Below the pieces are notes generated by a model that worked only from the letters and a program-made list of their open reading frames with translations, did not search any database and had not been told where the DNA came from. 64,000 nt of DNA. Source: Methylobacterium sp. GXS13 (GTDB lineage: Bacteria > Pseudomonadota > Alphaproteobacteria > Rhizobiales > Beijerinckiaceae). Positions 25,788 through 34,441 of this stretch are shown here, piece after piece. The position numbers were made by a program, and so were the translations under genes. The stretch lies in assembly GCF_001455965.1 (NCBI RefSeq), contig NZ_LKKO01000069.1:62001-126000 (forward strand). Direction: 5' to 3'. Each line of letters opens with the position of its first letter. Positions within the stretch are counted from its first letter, which is position 1.

Positions 25788-26060
25788 ATGGGCAGCATGA
25801 GTATCTGGCACTGGGTCATCGTTGCCGTCATCGTCATGCTGCTGTTCGGACGCGGCAAGGTCTCCGACCTGATGGGCGACGTGGCCAAGGGCATCAAGGC
25901 GTTCAAGAAGGGCATGGCCGAGGACGAGACGCCTTCGGCGAGCCAGCCGGTCGCGCCGCCGAGCGAGCCGGTCCGCACCATCCCTCACACCGCCGAGACG
26001 AGCCCCGGGACCGCGGTACCGGCGAGCCATCTGCCGGGCGGCGAGCGTAAGCCGGTCTGA
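25788..26060 (+). CDS. tatA: Sec-independent translocase protein TatA
   Basis: 90 residues: one N-terminal membrane helix (WHWVIVAVIVMLLFGRGKVSDLMGD) with the FGRG hinge, an amphipathic helix (AKGIKAFKKGM) and a disordered tail. It forms the pore of the twin-arginine translocase. A strong AGGAGG lies 6 bases before the ATG. First gene of tatABC; an imperfect GC-rich hairpin (about 26097-26126) lies between tatA and tatB and could help keep TatA in excess. Confidence 0.93.
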   Translation: MGSMSIWHWVIVAVIVMLLFGRGKVSDLMGDVAKGIKAFKKGMAEDETPSASQPVAPPSEPVRTIPHTAETSPGTAVPASHLPGGERKPV

Positions 26061-26148
26061 GAGACTGTCAGGACGCGCGCTGTGGTGTAGAGCCTGATGG
26101 GGGCTCGGACTCAGGTCCGGCTCCCCAGGCAGCAGGACCGTCGACGAC

Positions 26149-26742
26149 ATGCTGGACATGAGTTGGGGCGAGGTGATGCTGATCGGCGGCGTCGCCCTCA
26201 TCGTCATCGGGCCGAAGGATCTCCCGAAGGCGTTGCGTACCGTCGGGCAGATCACCACGAAGCTGCGCCGCATGGCCGGCGAATTTCAGATGCAGTTCAA
26301 CGAGGCGATCCGCGAGGCCGAACTCGACGAGGTTCGCAAAGAGGTCGACGGTATCCGCAACACCGTCCGCGCCGCGAGCTCCGGCTTCAATCCTGTTCAG
26401 ACCATCCGCGACGAGCTGAAGGGTGCGGTCGAGGGCCGAGTCGCTACCCGGCAGGGCTCCGAAACCCTGGGACCGGAAAAGCCGGCCGCGGACACGCGCT
26501 CCCTGGCCGACGCCACCGCGCAGCTCAAGGCCGAGCAGGAGGCCGTCGCGCCGCCGAGCATCGAGAATGCGTCACCGGCCGCTGAGCCGGCCGCGCACGC
26601 CGATCCGGTTCCGCACACTGCTCCGACCGAAGCGCCGCTCCCGATTCCGGGCTCGGTGGATGATCCCTACGGGCCTCCACCCGAGCCGCCTTCCACGCAC
26701 GACACCCCCATGGACCCGAAGAACGGCGCCACTGCCCGATGA
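26149..26742 (+). CDS. tatB: Sec-independent translocase protein TatB
   Basis: 197 residues with the N-terminal membrane helix and the TatB pattern DMSWGEVMLIGGVALIVIGP followed by an amphipathic helix, then a long acidic/Pro-rich tail. With TatC it forms the receptor for folded twin-arginine substrates. The stop overlaps the tatC start (ATGATGA), so translation is coupled. Confidence 0.92.
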   Translation: MLDMSWGEVMLIGGVALIVIGPKDLPKALRTVGQITTKLRRMAGEFQMQFNEAIREAELDEVRKEVDGIRNTVRAASSGFNPVQTIRDELKGAVEGRVATRQGSETLGPEKPAADTRSLADATAQLKAEQEAVAPPSIENASPAAEPAAHADPVPHTAPTEAPLPIPGSVDDPYGPPPEPPSTHDTPMDPKNGATAR

Positions 26743-27539
26743 TGAGCGACGCCGACGAGGCCGAGATCGAAGCATCGCGGGCGCCGCTGCTCGAACACCT
26801 GATCGAATTGCGCTCGCGGCTGATCAAGTCGCTGATCGCTTTCGTAGTGATGTTTTTCTGCTGCTTCTTCTTCTCACGCGATATCTACAACATCCTTGTC
26901 TACCCCTACGTCTCGATCGTGGGCGTGCAGAATGCCGAGCTGATCGCGACGCATTTCCTCGAACAGGTGTTCACCAACATCAAGCTCAGCGTGTTCGGCG
27001 CGGCGTTCCTGGCCTTTCCGGTGATCGCCACGCAGATCTACGCCTTCGTGGCACCGGGGCTCTACCGCAACGAGCGCAAGGCGTTCCTGCCCTATCTCGT
27101 GGCCACGCCGATCTTCTTCGTGCTGGGGGCACTCGTCGTCTTTTTCCTGGCGATGCCGCTGCTGATCAAGTTTTCGGTGTCGCTCCAGCAGGTCGGCGTC
27201 GCAGGCGAGCCGACGATCAAGCTGCTGCCCAAAGTCGACGAGTATCTGTCGCTGATCATGACGCTGATCTTCGCCTTCGGCATCGCGTTCCAGCTGCCGG
27301 TGATCCTGACCCTGCTCGGCCAGATCGGCATCATCGACGCAGCCTTCCTGCGGGAGAAACGCCGGTACGCGATCGTGCTGGTCTTCGTCGTCGCCGCGGT
27401 GCTGACGCCGCCGGATGTCATCTCGCAGCTCTCGCTCGCCCTGCCGATGCTGATTCTCTACGAGGCCTCGGTGTTCTCCGTGGCGCGTGTCGAGAAGCTG
27501 CGTGCAACGCGGAGGGCCGCGGAGGGACTCGATCCGTAA
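26739..27539 (+). CDS. tatC: Sec-independent translocase protein TatC
   Basis: 266 residues with six membrane helices. The conserved N-terminal LLEHLIELRSRLIKSL, the loop F-APGLY-NERKAFLPY, and the EYLSLIMTLIFAFGIAFQLPV segment identify TatC, the twin-arginine signal receptor. It overlaps tatB by 4 bases. The next gene downstream is the convergent tyrS, separated by a hairpin. Confidence 0.95.
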   Translation: MMSDADEAEIEASRAPLLEHLIELRSRLIKSLIAFVVMFFCCFFFSRDIYNILVYPYVSIVGVQNAELIATHFLEQVFTNIKLSVFGAAFLAFPVIATQIYAFVAPGLYRNERKAFLPYLVATPIFFVLGALVVFFLAMPLLIKFSVSLQQVGVAGEPTIKLLPKVDEYLSLIMTLIFAFGIAFQLPVILTLLGQIGIIDAAFLREKRRYAIVLVFVVAAVLTPPDVISQLSLALPMLILYEASVFSVARVEKLRATRRAAEGLDP

Positions 27540-27639
27540 GGATCGGATGAACCCATCCGGGCTTTGAAAGCACTCGGATCCTCTGCGGCTTCCGGGCAGA
27601 GCCCCGCTGCCCTCGGAGCTCTCCGCCTCGCATTGTGCC

Positions 27640-27658
27640 AAAGGGCCTCGGGCCCTTT
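27640..27658. terminator. Bidirectional hairpin between tatC and tyrS
   Basis: AAAGGGCC and GGCCCTTT arms around TCG. Each arm ends in an A/T run so it can terminate in both directions. Confidence 0.6.
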
Positions 27659-27689
27659 AGAAACCTGTTCCGTCGCGTCGCCGCGAATC

Positions 27690-28961
27690 CTATTCCGTCC
27701 GCAGGAGAACGTGCCGCTTCTTGCCGAAGGACAGCTTGATCACCCCGTCCGTGGTCAGATCCGCCGGCGTCAGTGATGCCTTCTCGTCCGTCACCGCGAC
27801 ATCGTTGACTCGCAGGCCGCCGCCCTTGATCTGGCGTCGCGCCTCGCTGGACGATGGCACGAGCTTTGCGACGTCCGGTCCGAAGGCCGTCAGCACTCCC
27901 AGACCGGCCTTGAGGGTCGCCGCGGCCACGGTGACGCTTGGCAGGTCTGCGGCCAGAGTCCCCTCGACAAATGTTTTCCGCGCGGTCTCGGCGGCGGCAT
28001 CGGCCGCCTCGCGCCCGTGCATCAGCGCCGTGGCCTCGGTGGCGAGCACCATCTTGGCCGCGTTGATCTCGGAGCCGGCAAGCGCCGCGAGCCGCGCGAC
28101 CTCGTCCATCGGCAGCAGCGTGAACAGCTTGAGGAATCGCGCCACGTCCGCGTCCTCGGTGTTTCGCCAGAACTGCCAGTAATCGTACGGCTTCAGCATG
28201 TCCGGGTTGAGCCAGACGGCGCCCGCGGCGGTCTTGCCCATCTTGGCACCGGAGGACGTGGTCAGCAGCGGGCAGGTCAGGGCGTAGAGCTGGGGCGTGC
28301 CCATGCGCCGGCCCAGATCGATGCCGTTGACGATGTTACCCCATTGGTCAGAGCCACCCATTTGCATGGTGCAGCCGTAGCCGCGGTTCAGTTCCACGAA
28401 GTCGTAGGACTGCAATATCATGTAGTTGAATTCCAGGAACGAGAGTTCCTGGTCTCGCTCCAGGCGCAGGCGGACGCTGTCCATCGACAGCATGCGGTTG
28501 ACCGAGAAATGGCGGCCGATGTCGCGCAACATCTCGATGTAGTTGAGCTTGGTCAGCCACTCGGCATTGTCGACCATCACGGCGTCGTTCGCGCCCTCGC
28601 CGAAGCGCAGGAACCGGTCGAAGGTCTTGCGGATCTCGGCCTTGTTGCCGTCGATCTGCTCGACGGTCAGGATCTTGCGGGTCTCGTCGCGGCCGGACGG
28701 GTCGCCGACCCGGGTGGTGCCGCCGCCCATCAGGGCGATCGGCTTGCCGCCGGTGGCCTGCAGCCAGTGAAGCATCATGATCGACAGCAGGTGCCCGACA
28801 TGAAGCGAGGGCGCCGTGCAATCGTAACCGACATAGGTCGTCAACCGCCCTTCGAGCGCAGCGGCGTCGATGCCGGCGAGGTCGGACGTCTGGTGAATGT
28901 AGCCGCGCTCGGTCAGGATCCGCAGGAAGTCGGATTTCGGCGCGAAGCTCTCGGCGGTCAT
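27690..28961 (-). CDS. tyrS: Tyrosyl-tRNA synthetase
   Basis: 423 residues, class Ic synthetase. The HIGH motif appears in APSLHVGHL, the KMSKS equivalent as KMGKTAAGAVWL, and a C-terminal S4 RNA-binding domain is visible at about 355-420. The ATG at 28961 gives the family start (MTAESFAPKSDFLRIL); the open frame extends upstream without merit. It is divergent from anmK, a common pairing in this group. Confidence 0.95.
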   Translation of the reverse strand: MTAESFAPKSDFLRILTERGYIHQTSDLAGIDAAALEGRLTTYVGYDCTAPSLHVGHLLSIMMLHWLQATGGKPIALMGGGTTRVGDPSGRDETRKILTVEQIDGNKAEIRKTFDRFLRFGEGANDAVMVDNAEWLTKLNYIEMLRDIGRHFSVNRMLSMDSVRLRLERDQELSFLEFNYMILQSYDFVELNRGYGCTMQMGGSDQWGNIVNGIDLGRRMGTPQLYALTCPLLTTSSGAKMGKTAAGAVWLNPDMLKPYDYWQFWRNTEDADVARFLKLFTLLPMDEVARLAALAGSEINAAKMVLATEATALMHGREAADAAAETARKTFVEGTLAADLPSVTVAAATLKAGLGVLTAFGPDVAKLVPSSSEARRQIKGGGLRVNDVAVTDEKASLTPADLTTDGVIKLSFGKKRHVLLRTE

Positions 28962-29085
28962 GGCTGCGGTCTCGGATCGCGAGCCGGCGCGACAGGCCGA
29001 GGCTCTGCGTGCTAGCTCGCGCTGGGGTTCAGGATACGGCGCGCTCTTAGCAGGGCGTTCGCCGAAAGGCACGGGGTCGAGCACA

Positions 29086-30225
29086 ATGGCGATGATGCGC
29101 GCGATCGGGCTGATGAGCGGCACCTCGCTGGACGGCGTCGACATCGCTCTGATCGAGACTGACGGCGAGCGGGTCCACGTCGTCAGAGGCCATAACAACT
29201 TTCTCGAGCCTCTGGGGCCGACCGGCTATCGCGGCTATTCCGACGACGAGAAAGCGCTCCTGCGGGTGGCGACGAAGGACGCAGAATCCGTGCTGCACCC
29301 GGGCGACCGACCCGGGCGCTTGCCCGAGGCCGAGGCGTTCGTCACCCAGGCCCATGCCGAGGCGGTCGAGCGCTTTCTGGTCGAGAACAACCTCAGCGCC
29401 GATACGATCGACGTCATCGGCTTCCACGGCCAGACCGTGATCCACCGTCCGGACCAGCGCATCTCGATCCAGATCGGCGACGGGCAGGCGCTGGCCACGC
29501 GGCTCGGCATCCCGGTGGTCTCGGACCTGCGCAGGGCCGATATCGAGGCCGGCGGCCAGGGTGCGCCGCTCGTGCCGGTGTTTCACAAGGCGCTGGCCGA
29601 GGCCTCGGGCTTCGACGGCCCATTCGGCATCCTCAATATCGGCGGCGTCGCCAACGCGACGCTGATCGATTCCAAGGGCGGCGTGATCGCCTTCGATACC
29701 GGTCCCGGCAATGCCCTCATCGACGAATGGATGCAGGAGCGCGAGGGCAAGAACCTCGACGATGGTGGCCGCACCGCCGCCCGGGGGCGCGCCGACGAGC
29801 CGTTGCTCGCCTGGCTGCTGATGCACCCGTTCTTCTTCCGCCGGCCGCCGAAATCCCTCGATCGGAACTGGTTCTCGCACAAGCTTGCCGGCCAGCTCAC
29901 CACCGAGGACGGCGCCGCGACGCTGACGGCCTTTACGGCGCGGGCTGTAGCCCGGGCGCTCGACCACGCCCCCGAGATCCCGACCCGCTGGATCGTGGCG
30001 GGGGGCGGTGCCCGCAACGGCGAGTTGGTGCGGCTCCTGAACTATCACCTGCGCGCCGAGATCACGACCGCGGACGCCATCGGCTGGTCCTCGGCCTACC
30101 TGGAGGCGCAGGCCTTCGCGTATTTGGCGGTGCGCTCGCTCCGGGGCCTCCCGATCACCTTCCCGCCGACCACCGGGGTGCGTGAGCCGATGACCGGCGG
30201 GAGGCTGGCGCGACCGAATGCCTGA
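29086..30225 (+). CDS. anmK: Anhydro-N-acetylmuramic acid kinase
   Basis: 379 residues, ASKHA fold. It opens the 1,6-anhydro ring and phosphorylates anhMurNAc during peptidoglycan recycling, downstream of NagZ. Motifs: GLMSGTSLDGVD at the N-terminus, GFHGQTVIHRP, FDTGPGNALID and VAGGGARNGEL. The frame is open upstream in the tyrS leader; ATG at 29086 or 29092 fits the family. Its 3' end overlaps the proposed start of the catalase-like gene by 8 bases. Confidence 0.93.
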   Translation: MAMMRAIGLMSGTSLDGVDIALIETDGERVHVVRGHNNFLEPLGPTGYRGYSDDEKALLRVATKDAESVLHPGDRPGRLPEAEAFVTQAHAEAVERFLVENNLSADTIDVIGFHGQTVIHRPDQRISIQIGDGQALATRLGIPVVSDLRRADIEAGGQGAPLVPVFHKALAEASGFDGPFGILNIGGVANATLIDSKGGVIAFDTGPGNALIDEWMQEREGKNLDDGGRTAARGRADEPLLAWLLMHPFFFRRPPKSLDRNWFSHKLAGQLTTEDGAATLTAFTARAVARALDHAPEIPTRWIVAGGGARNGELVRLLNYHLRAEITTADAIGWSSAYLEAQAFAYLAVRSLRGLPITFPPTTGVREPMTGGRLARPNA

Positions 30226-31387
30226 TCTCTGCATCAGAAACCGATGCATGGCCCGGCGGTTGGCTCCCGATAGAACGCGATCGGGATTAAAGACCTTGGC
30301 CGAGACTTACCTGCGCTACCACGACGGCATCGAGACGCCGGCTCCGGACGAAAACGACACCATCGACGCGATCATTGCGTCGATGACCCGCGAGAGCGAG
30401 ACCACGGCCAGCCGCTACGGCCACGCGGTGCGCGCCTCGCACGCCAAAGTCAGCGGTGTAGTCATCGGCGAGCTTCAGGTGTCGGACGACCTGCCGGCCG
30501 AGCTAAAGCAGGGCCTGTTCGCCACGGGCGGCACCTATCCGGTGATCGTGCGCTTCGCCCAGGGGCCGGGCGAACTCCTGAAGGACAGCGTCTCGACCCA
30601 CCGGGGCATGGCGATCAAGGTTTTGGGCGTCGAGGGCGAGAAGCTGCCCGGTCACGGCGCGACGACCCAGGATTTCGTGCTCGCGACCGGCCCCGTCTTT
30701 CCGAACCCGGACGCCAAAGGTTTCCTGGGCAGCATGAAGCAGTTGGAGGCCGGCACGAAAGCGCCGGAAGTCCTGAAGGTCGCCATCTCAGGGGCGGCCC
30801 GGGCAATCGATACCGTCGTGAAAGCAGTGACCGGCGAGAGTTCGCCACTGCTCGACTTTTTCGGCCACGAGCCCCTGCATCCGCTGGCGGAGCCGTATTA
30901 TTCGCAGGCAGCGCTCCGCTACGGCAATCACGTCGCCAAGATCGCCGCCTTTCCGGTCGGCGCGAAGCAGCAAGCCATAGCTGGAGAGCATTTGCATCCG
31001 GGCGAGGATCAGGACGCCTTTCGACACGCTGTGACAGCCTATTTTGCCGGCGACACGGCCGTATTCGAGATCCGCGTGCAGCTTTGTACGAACTTGAACG
31101 ACATGCCGGTAGAGGATGCTTCGAAGCGCTGGGACGAGGCCGCGAGCCCCTATCGCACCGTCGCGCGCCTAGTTCTCCCAGCCCAGGATTCCCAATCCGA
31201 GGCTCGGACCCGCTACGCCGACGACGTTCTGTCCTTCCGACCGGCCCACAGTCTCGCGGCGCATCGCCCGCTCGGTTCCCTGATGCGGGCACGGCTCAAG
31301 ACCTATCAGGCGCTCTCCAGCTTCCGCCACGGCCGCAATCAGATGCTGGAGACTGAGCCAAACACCATCGAGCAGATTCCGGACTAA
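30218..31387 (+). CDS. Catalase-related heme-fold protein
   Basis: 389 residues. The catalase core is recognisable: RASHAKVSGVVIGELQV contains the distal-histidine segment, followed by VRFAQGPGELLKDSVSTHRGMAIKVLG, EPYYSQAALRYG and, near the C-terminus, a segment of the type AHRPLGSLMRARLKTYQALS. It is much shorter than true catalases, and the classical proximal heme-tyrosine motif is not obvious to me. The family includes peroxidase and lipid-hydroperoxide proteins. Start uncertain: ATG at 30248 is an alternative. The orphan McrB-type gene follows after 2 bases, so they are probably cotranscribed. Confidence 0.72.
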   Translation: MPDLCIRNRCMARRLAPDRTRSGLKTLAETYLRYHDGIETPAPDENDTIDAIIASMTRESETTASRYGHAVRASHAKVSGVVIGELQVSDDLPAELKQGLFATGGTYPVIVRFAQGPGELLKDSVSTHRGMAIKVLGVEGEKLPGHGATTQDFVLATGPVFPNPDAKGFLGSMKQLEAGTKAPEVLKVAISGAARAIDTVVKAVTGESSPLLDFFGHEPLHPLAEPYYSQAALRYGNHVAKIAAFPVGAKQQAIAGEHLHPGEDQDAFRHAVTAYFAGDTAVFEIRVQLCTNLNDMPVEDASKRWDEAASPYRTVARLVLPAQDSQSEARTRYADDVLSFRPAHSLAAHRPLGSLMRARLKTYQALSSFRHGRNQMLETEPNTIEQIPD

Positions 31388-31389
31388 GC

Positions 31390-31983
31390 GTGAGCCTCGG
31401 CCACGCCCTGCGCCGGATCATCGAGGAATACCCACTCGCCCGGCTTGACCCGCCGGCCGGGCATCCCCTGGCAGCCGTGATCCGGCGCGGCGCGCCGCGG
31501 GCGCTGCGCGGCGCCCTCGACACCATTGATGGCGCGTTCCTGGTGAAGGGCAGCCCCGGACGCGGCAGCCACTGGGCGGCCGTGCCGTGGCTCGCCATGT
31601 TCGACCCAACTGTGACCACCAGCGCCACGCGCGGCTACTATCTGGTCTACCTGTTTCCGGCCCACCGCGAGGTCGTCCACCTGTCGCTGGCGCAGGGGAC
31701 GGTGGCGGCGATACGCGAGCATGGGGCACAGGCGGAAGCCTTTCTCCGCACCAGCGGCGATGCCCTGAGGATGCGCCTGTCTGACTTCGTCGACAGGCTG
31801 CCGAACACATCAATCACCCTCGGCAGCGTTGGCGAACTACCGGACGGGTACGAGGCGGCACACATCCTCGGTCTCACCTACGAGCTCAAGGATCTGGGGG
31901 ATGAGCGGCGCCTGCGGGCAGATCTCTCAGTCGGTATCTCGGCTTATCGGGCGCTCAAAGCGCGGGGTGGAATCACGGTTTGA
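31390..31983 (+). CDS. Stand-alone McrB N-terminal-type DNA-binding domain (MrcB/DUF3578) protein
   Basis: 197 residues starting GTG 2 bases after the catalase-like stop. The core resembles the DNA-recognition domain at the N-terminus of McrB restriction proteins: KGSPGRGSHWAAVPWLAMFD, then TTSATRGYYLVYLFPA and a segment of the type VVHLSLAQGT (about 50-115). McrB's AAA+ GTPase domain is absent and no McrC-like nuclease is nearby, so it is not a restriction enzyme as it stands. It might bind modified DNA as a sensor, decoy or regulator; the function is inferred only from the domain. Confidence 0.7.
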   Translation: MSLGHALRRIIEEYPLARLDPPAGHPLAAVIRRGAPRALRGALDTIDGAFLVKGSPGRGSHWAAVPWLAMFDPTVTTSATRGYYLVYLFPAHREVVHLSLAQGTVAAIREHGAQAEAFLRTSGDALRMRLSDFVDRLPNTSITLGSVGELPDGYEAAHILGLTYELKDLGDERRLRADLSVGISAYRALKARGGITV

Positions 31984-32088
31984 GCGGCACGTGGTTCGCA
32001 GCGAGGCAATGCGCGATGCCCGGGAACGTTCAGGGACGGATCCGCACCGTTTGTGCCCCCGGCGCTCCCGCGCTAGACGGACCTCGTC

Positions 32089-33186
32089 ATGTCTCACAAC
32101 TCGTTCGGCCACCTGTTCCGCGTCACGACCTTCGGCGAGAGCCACGGGGTCGCGCTCGGCTGCGTGGTGGATGGCTGTCCGCCCGGGCTGGCGCTGGAGG
32201 CCGAGGAGATCCAGGCCGAGCTCGACCGTCGCAAGCCCGGCCAATCGCGCTTCACCACCCAACGCCGCGAACCCGACCAGGTGAAGATCCTATCGGGGGT
32301 GTTCTCCGACGACCGCACGGGCGGGCGTCAATTTACGACCGGCACGCCGATCGCCCTGATGATCGAGAACACCGATCAGCGCTCGAAGGATTATTCCGAG
32401 ATCCGCGACAGTTACCGTCCGGGCCACGCCGACTACACCTACGACGCTAAATACGGCATCCGCGACTATCGCGGTGGCGGCCGCTCCTCCGCCCGGGAGA
32501 CCGCGGCGCGGGTCGCCGCCGGTGCCGTGGCGCGCAAGGTGATCCTGGGCATCACCATTCGGGCAGCCCTGGTCCAGATGGGGCCGCACGCCATCGACCG
32601 GTCGCGCTGGGACTGGGCTGAAGTCAACAACAACCCGTTCTTCTGCCCGGATGCCGAGGCGGCCGCCCATTACGAGAGCTATCTCGACGCGATCCGTAAG
32701 GATGGCTCGTCCGTCGGCGCGGTGATCGAGGTGGTGGCCGAAGGCGTGCCGCCCGGCCTCGGCGCTCCTGTCTACGGCAAGCTCGACGCGGATCTCGCCG
32801 CCGCCATGATGTCGATTAACGCCGTGAAGGGCGTCGAGATCGGTGACGGATTCGCGGCCGCCGCTCTACGCGGCGAGGACAATGCTGACGAGATGCGGGC
32901 CGGCAATGGCGGGCGCCCACGCTTTCTCGCCAACCACGCGGGCGGCATCCTCGGCGGCATCTCCAACGGCGAGCCAGTGGTGGTACGCTTCGCCGTGAAG
33001 CCGACCTCCTCGATCCTGACACCGCGCCGCTCCGTGACCCGCGACGGCGCTGAGGTCGATCTCATCACCAAGGGCCGCCACGACCCCTGCGTCGGCATCC
33101 GCGCGGTACCGGTCGCGGAGGCCATGATGGCCTGCGTGCTGGCCGATCACTATCTACGCCATCGCGGGCAGGTGGGAGCGGCCTGA
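32089..33186 (+). CDS. aroC: Chorismate synthase
   Basis: 365 residues. It makes chorismate from EPSP with reduced FMN as cofactor. All three family signatures are present: GESHG near the N-terminus (FGESHGVALGCVVDGCPPG), the run RGGGRSSARET at about 127-137, and RHDPCVGIRAVPVAEAM near the C-terminus. ATG at 32089. Confidence 0.95.
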   Translation: MSHNSFGHLFRVTTFGESHGVALGCVVDGCPPGLALEAEEIQAELDRRKPGQSRFTTQRREPDQVKILSGVFSDDRTGGRQFTTGTPIALMIENTDQRSKDYSEIRDSYRPGHADYTYDAKYGIRDYRGGGRSSARETAARVAAGAVARKVILGITIRAALVQMGPHAIDRSRWDWAEVNNNPFFCPDAEAAAHYESYLDAIRKDGSSVGAVIEVVAEGVPPGLGAPVYGKLDADLAAAMMSINAVKGVEIGDGFAAAALRGEDNADEMRAGNGGRPRFLANHAGGILGGISNGEPVVVRFAVKPTSSILTPRRSVTRDGAEVDLITKGRHDPCVGIRAVPVAEAMMACVLADHYLRHRGQVGAA

Positions 33187-33203
33187 CCCGCCGGGGCCGG
33201 GCC

Positions 33204-33220
33204 CGATCGCGTTGCGATCG
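33204..33220 (+). terminator. Short hairpin after aroC
   Basis: CGATCGC and GCGATCG arms around GTT, 18 bases after the aroC stop; no U tract. Confidence 0.4.
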
Positions 33221-33346
33221 ATCACGGCTCCGGGTCCAGACTTTTCACAGGCTCGCGTGCGCCGGACCGGGATTCTTGTCGGCAGCACGCGAACCAGGCC
33301 CTTCCGTCCCTCGGGGTTGGAGGGATGCGAGACGAGAGAGCGATCC

Positions 33347-34423
33347 GTGCCCCATTGCACCGTCACAGAGGCCATCGCGGCCTTCGCCCGCGGCGAGATC
33401 GTGGTCGTTACCGATGATGATGATCGCGAGAATGAGGGCGACCTTGTCGTCGCGGCCTCGCTCTGCACGCCGGAGAAGATGGCGTTCATCATCCGCAACA
33501 CATGCGGCATCGTTTGTGCGCCGATTACCCAGGACGAGGCTCGGCGGCTTCACCTCGATCCGATGGTCGCGTCGAACGATGCGCCGCTCGGCACCGCCTT
33601 CACGGTCACGGTGGATGTGAAGCACGGGCTGACCACGGGCATCTCCGCGGAACAGCGCTGCAATACGGTGCGGGCGCTGGCCAACGGCAACATGGGCGCC
33701 GGCGATTTCGTGCGGCCCGGTCACGTCTTCCCGCTGATCGCTCGCAACGGCGGCGTGCTGATGCGCTCGGGCCATACCGAGGCCGCGGTCGATCTGTGCA
33801 AGCTCGCCGAATTGCCGCCGGTGGGCGTGATCTGCGAACTTGCCAACGACGACGGCACCGTGATGAAGGGGCCGCAGATCGAGGCCTTCTCAGAGAAGCA
33901 CGGCCTGAAGCGCGTCTCAGTCGCCGAACTGATAGCCTATCGGCAAGCGCGCGACAGGCTGGTGGAGCGGGTGGGGCACTTCACGGTCCATTCCAACCAC
34001 GGCGACGTGACAGCCTATGCTTTCTCCACCCCGTTCGAGACGATCCAACAATTCGCCTTCGTGATGGGCGAGATCGGTGATGGCCAGGACGTGCTGGTTC
34101 GGCTGCACCGGTCGAACGTCGCAGCCGACGTAATCGGTGGCGGCAAGCAGATCGACGCGGTGCTCAAGCGCTTCGCATCCGCCGGCCGCGGGGTGCTGGT
34201 CTACCTGCGCGACGGCACCGCGGGCGTCCCGCTGAAGAGCACCAAGGAGGAGGGGACGGAGGCCGTGCGCGCCCGCCAGTGGCGCGAGGTCGGTCTCGGC
34301 GCCCAGATCCTGCGCGATCTCGGCGTCGTCTCGATCCGCAACCTTGCAACCTCGACCCGCTCGTATGTCGGCCTGTCGGGCTTCGGCATCGAGCTTCTGG
34401 GCGACGAGCCCCTAGATGGGTGA
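33347..34423 (+). CDS. ribB: 3,4-dihydroxy-2-butanone-4-phosphate synthase with a degenerate GTP cyclohydrolase II domain
   Basis: 358 residues. The N-terminal RibB domain (1-205) is intact: DDDDRENEGDL, the threonine-rich AEQRCNT segment and SGHTEAAVDL. The C-terminal half aligns with RibA, but the three zinc cysteines of GTP cyclohydrolase II are gone (the region reads VLVRLHRSNVAADVIGGGK) and the YLRQEGRG motif is YLRDGTAG. It therefore makes dihydroxybutanone phosphate from ribulose 5-phosphate but should not open GTP. GTG start with a GAGAG site. No FMN riboswitch consensus is seen upstream. Confidence 0.88.
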   Translation: MPHCTVTEAIAAFARGEIVVVTDDDDRENEGDLVVAASLCTPEKMAFIIRNTCGIVCAPITQDEARRLHLDPMVASNDAPLGTAFTVTVDVKHGLTTGISAEQRCNTVRALANGNMGAGDFVRPGHVFPLIARNGGVLMRSGHTEAAVDLCKLAELPPVGVICELANDDGTVMKGPQIEAFSEKHGLKRVSVAELIAYRQARDRLVERVGHFTVHSNHGDVTAYAFSTPFETIQQFAFVMGEIGDGQDVLVRLHRSNVAADVIGGGKQIDAVLKRFASAGRGVLVYLRDGTAGVPLKSTKEEGTEAVRARQWREVGLGAQILRDLGVVSIRNLATSTRSYVGLSGFGIELLGDEPLDG

Positions 34424-34441
34424 CTTGATCCCGGACGCGTC

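Noticed and set aside
33187..33346. Possible FMN riboswitch before ribB
   Set aside because: None of the conserved RFN-element segments (such as AGGATATGCT or GGGCAGGGTGAAATTCC-like parts) is present in the leader.
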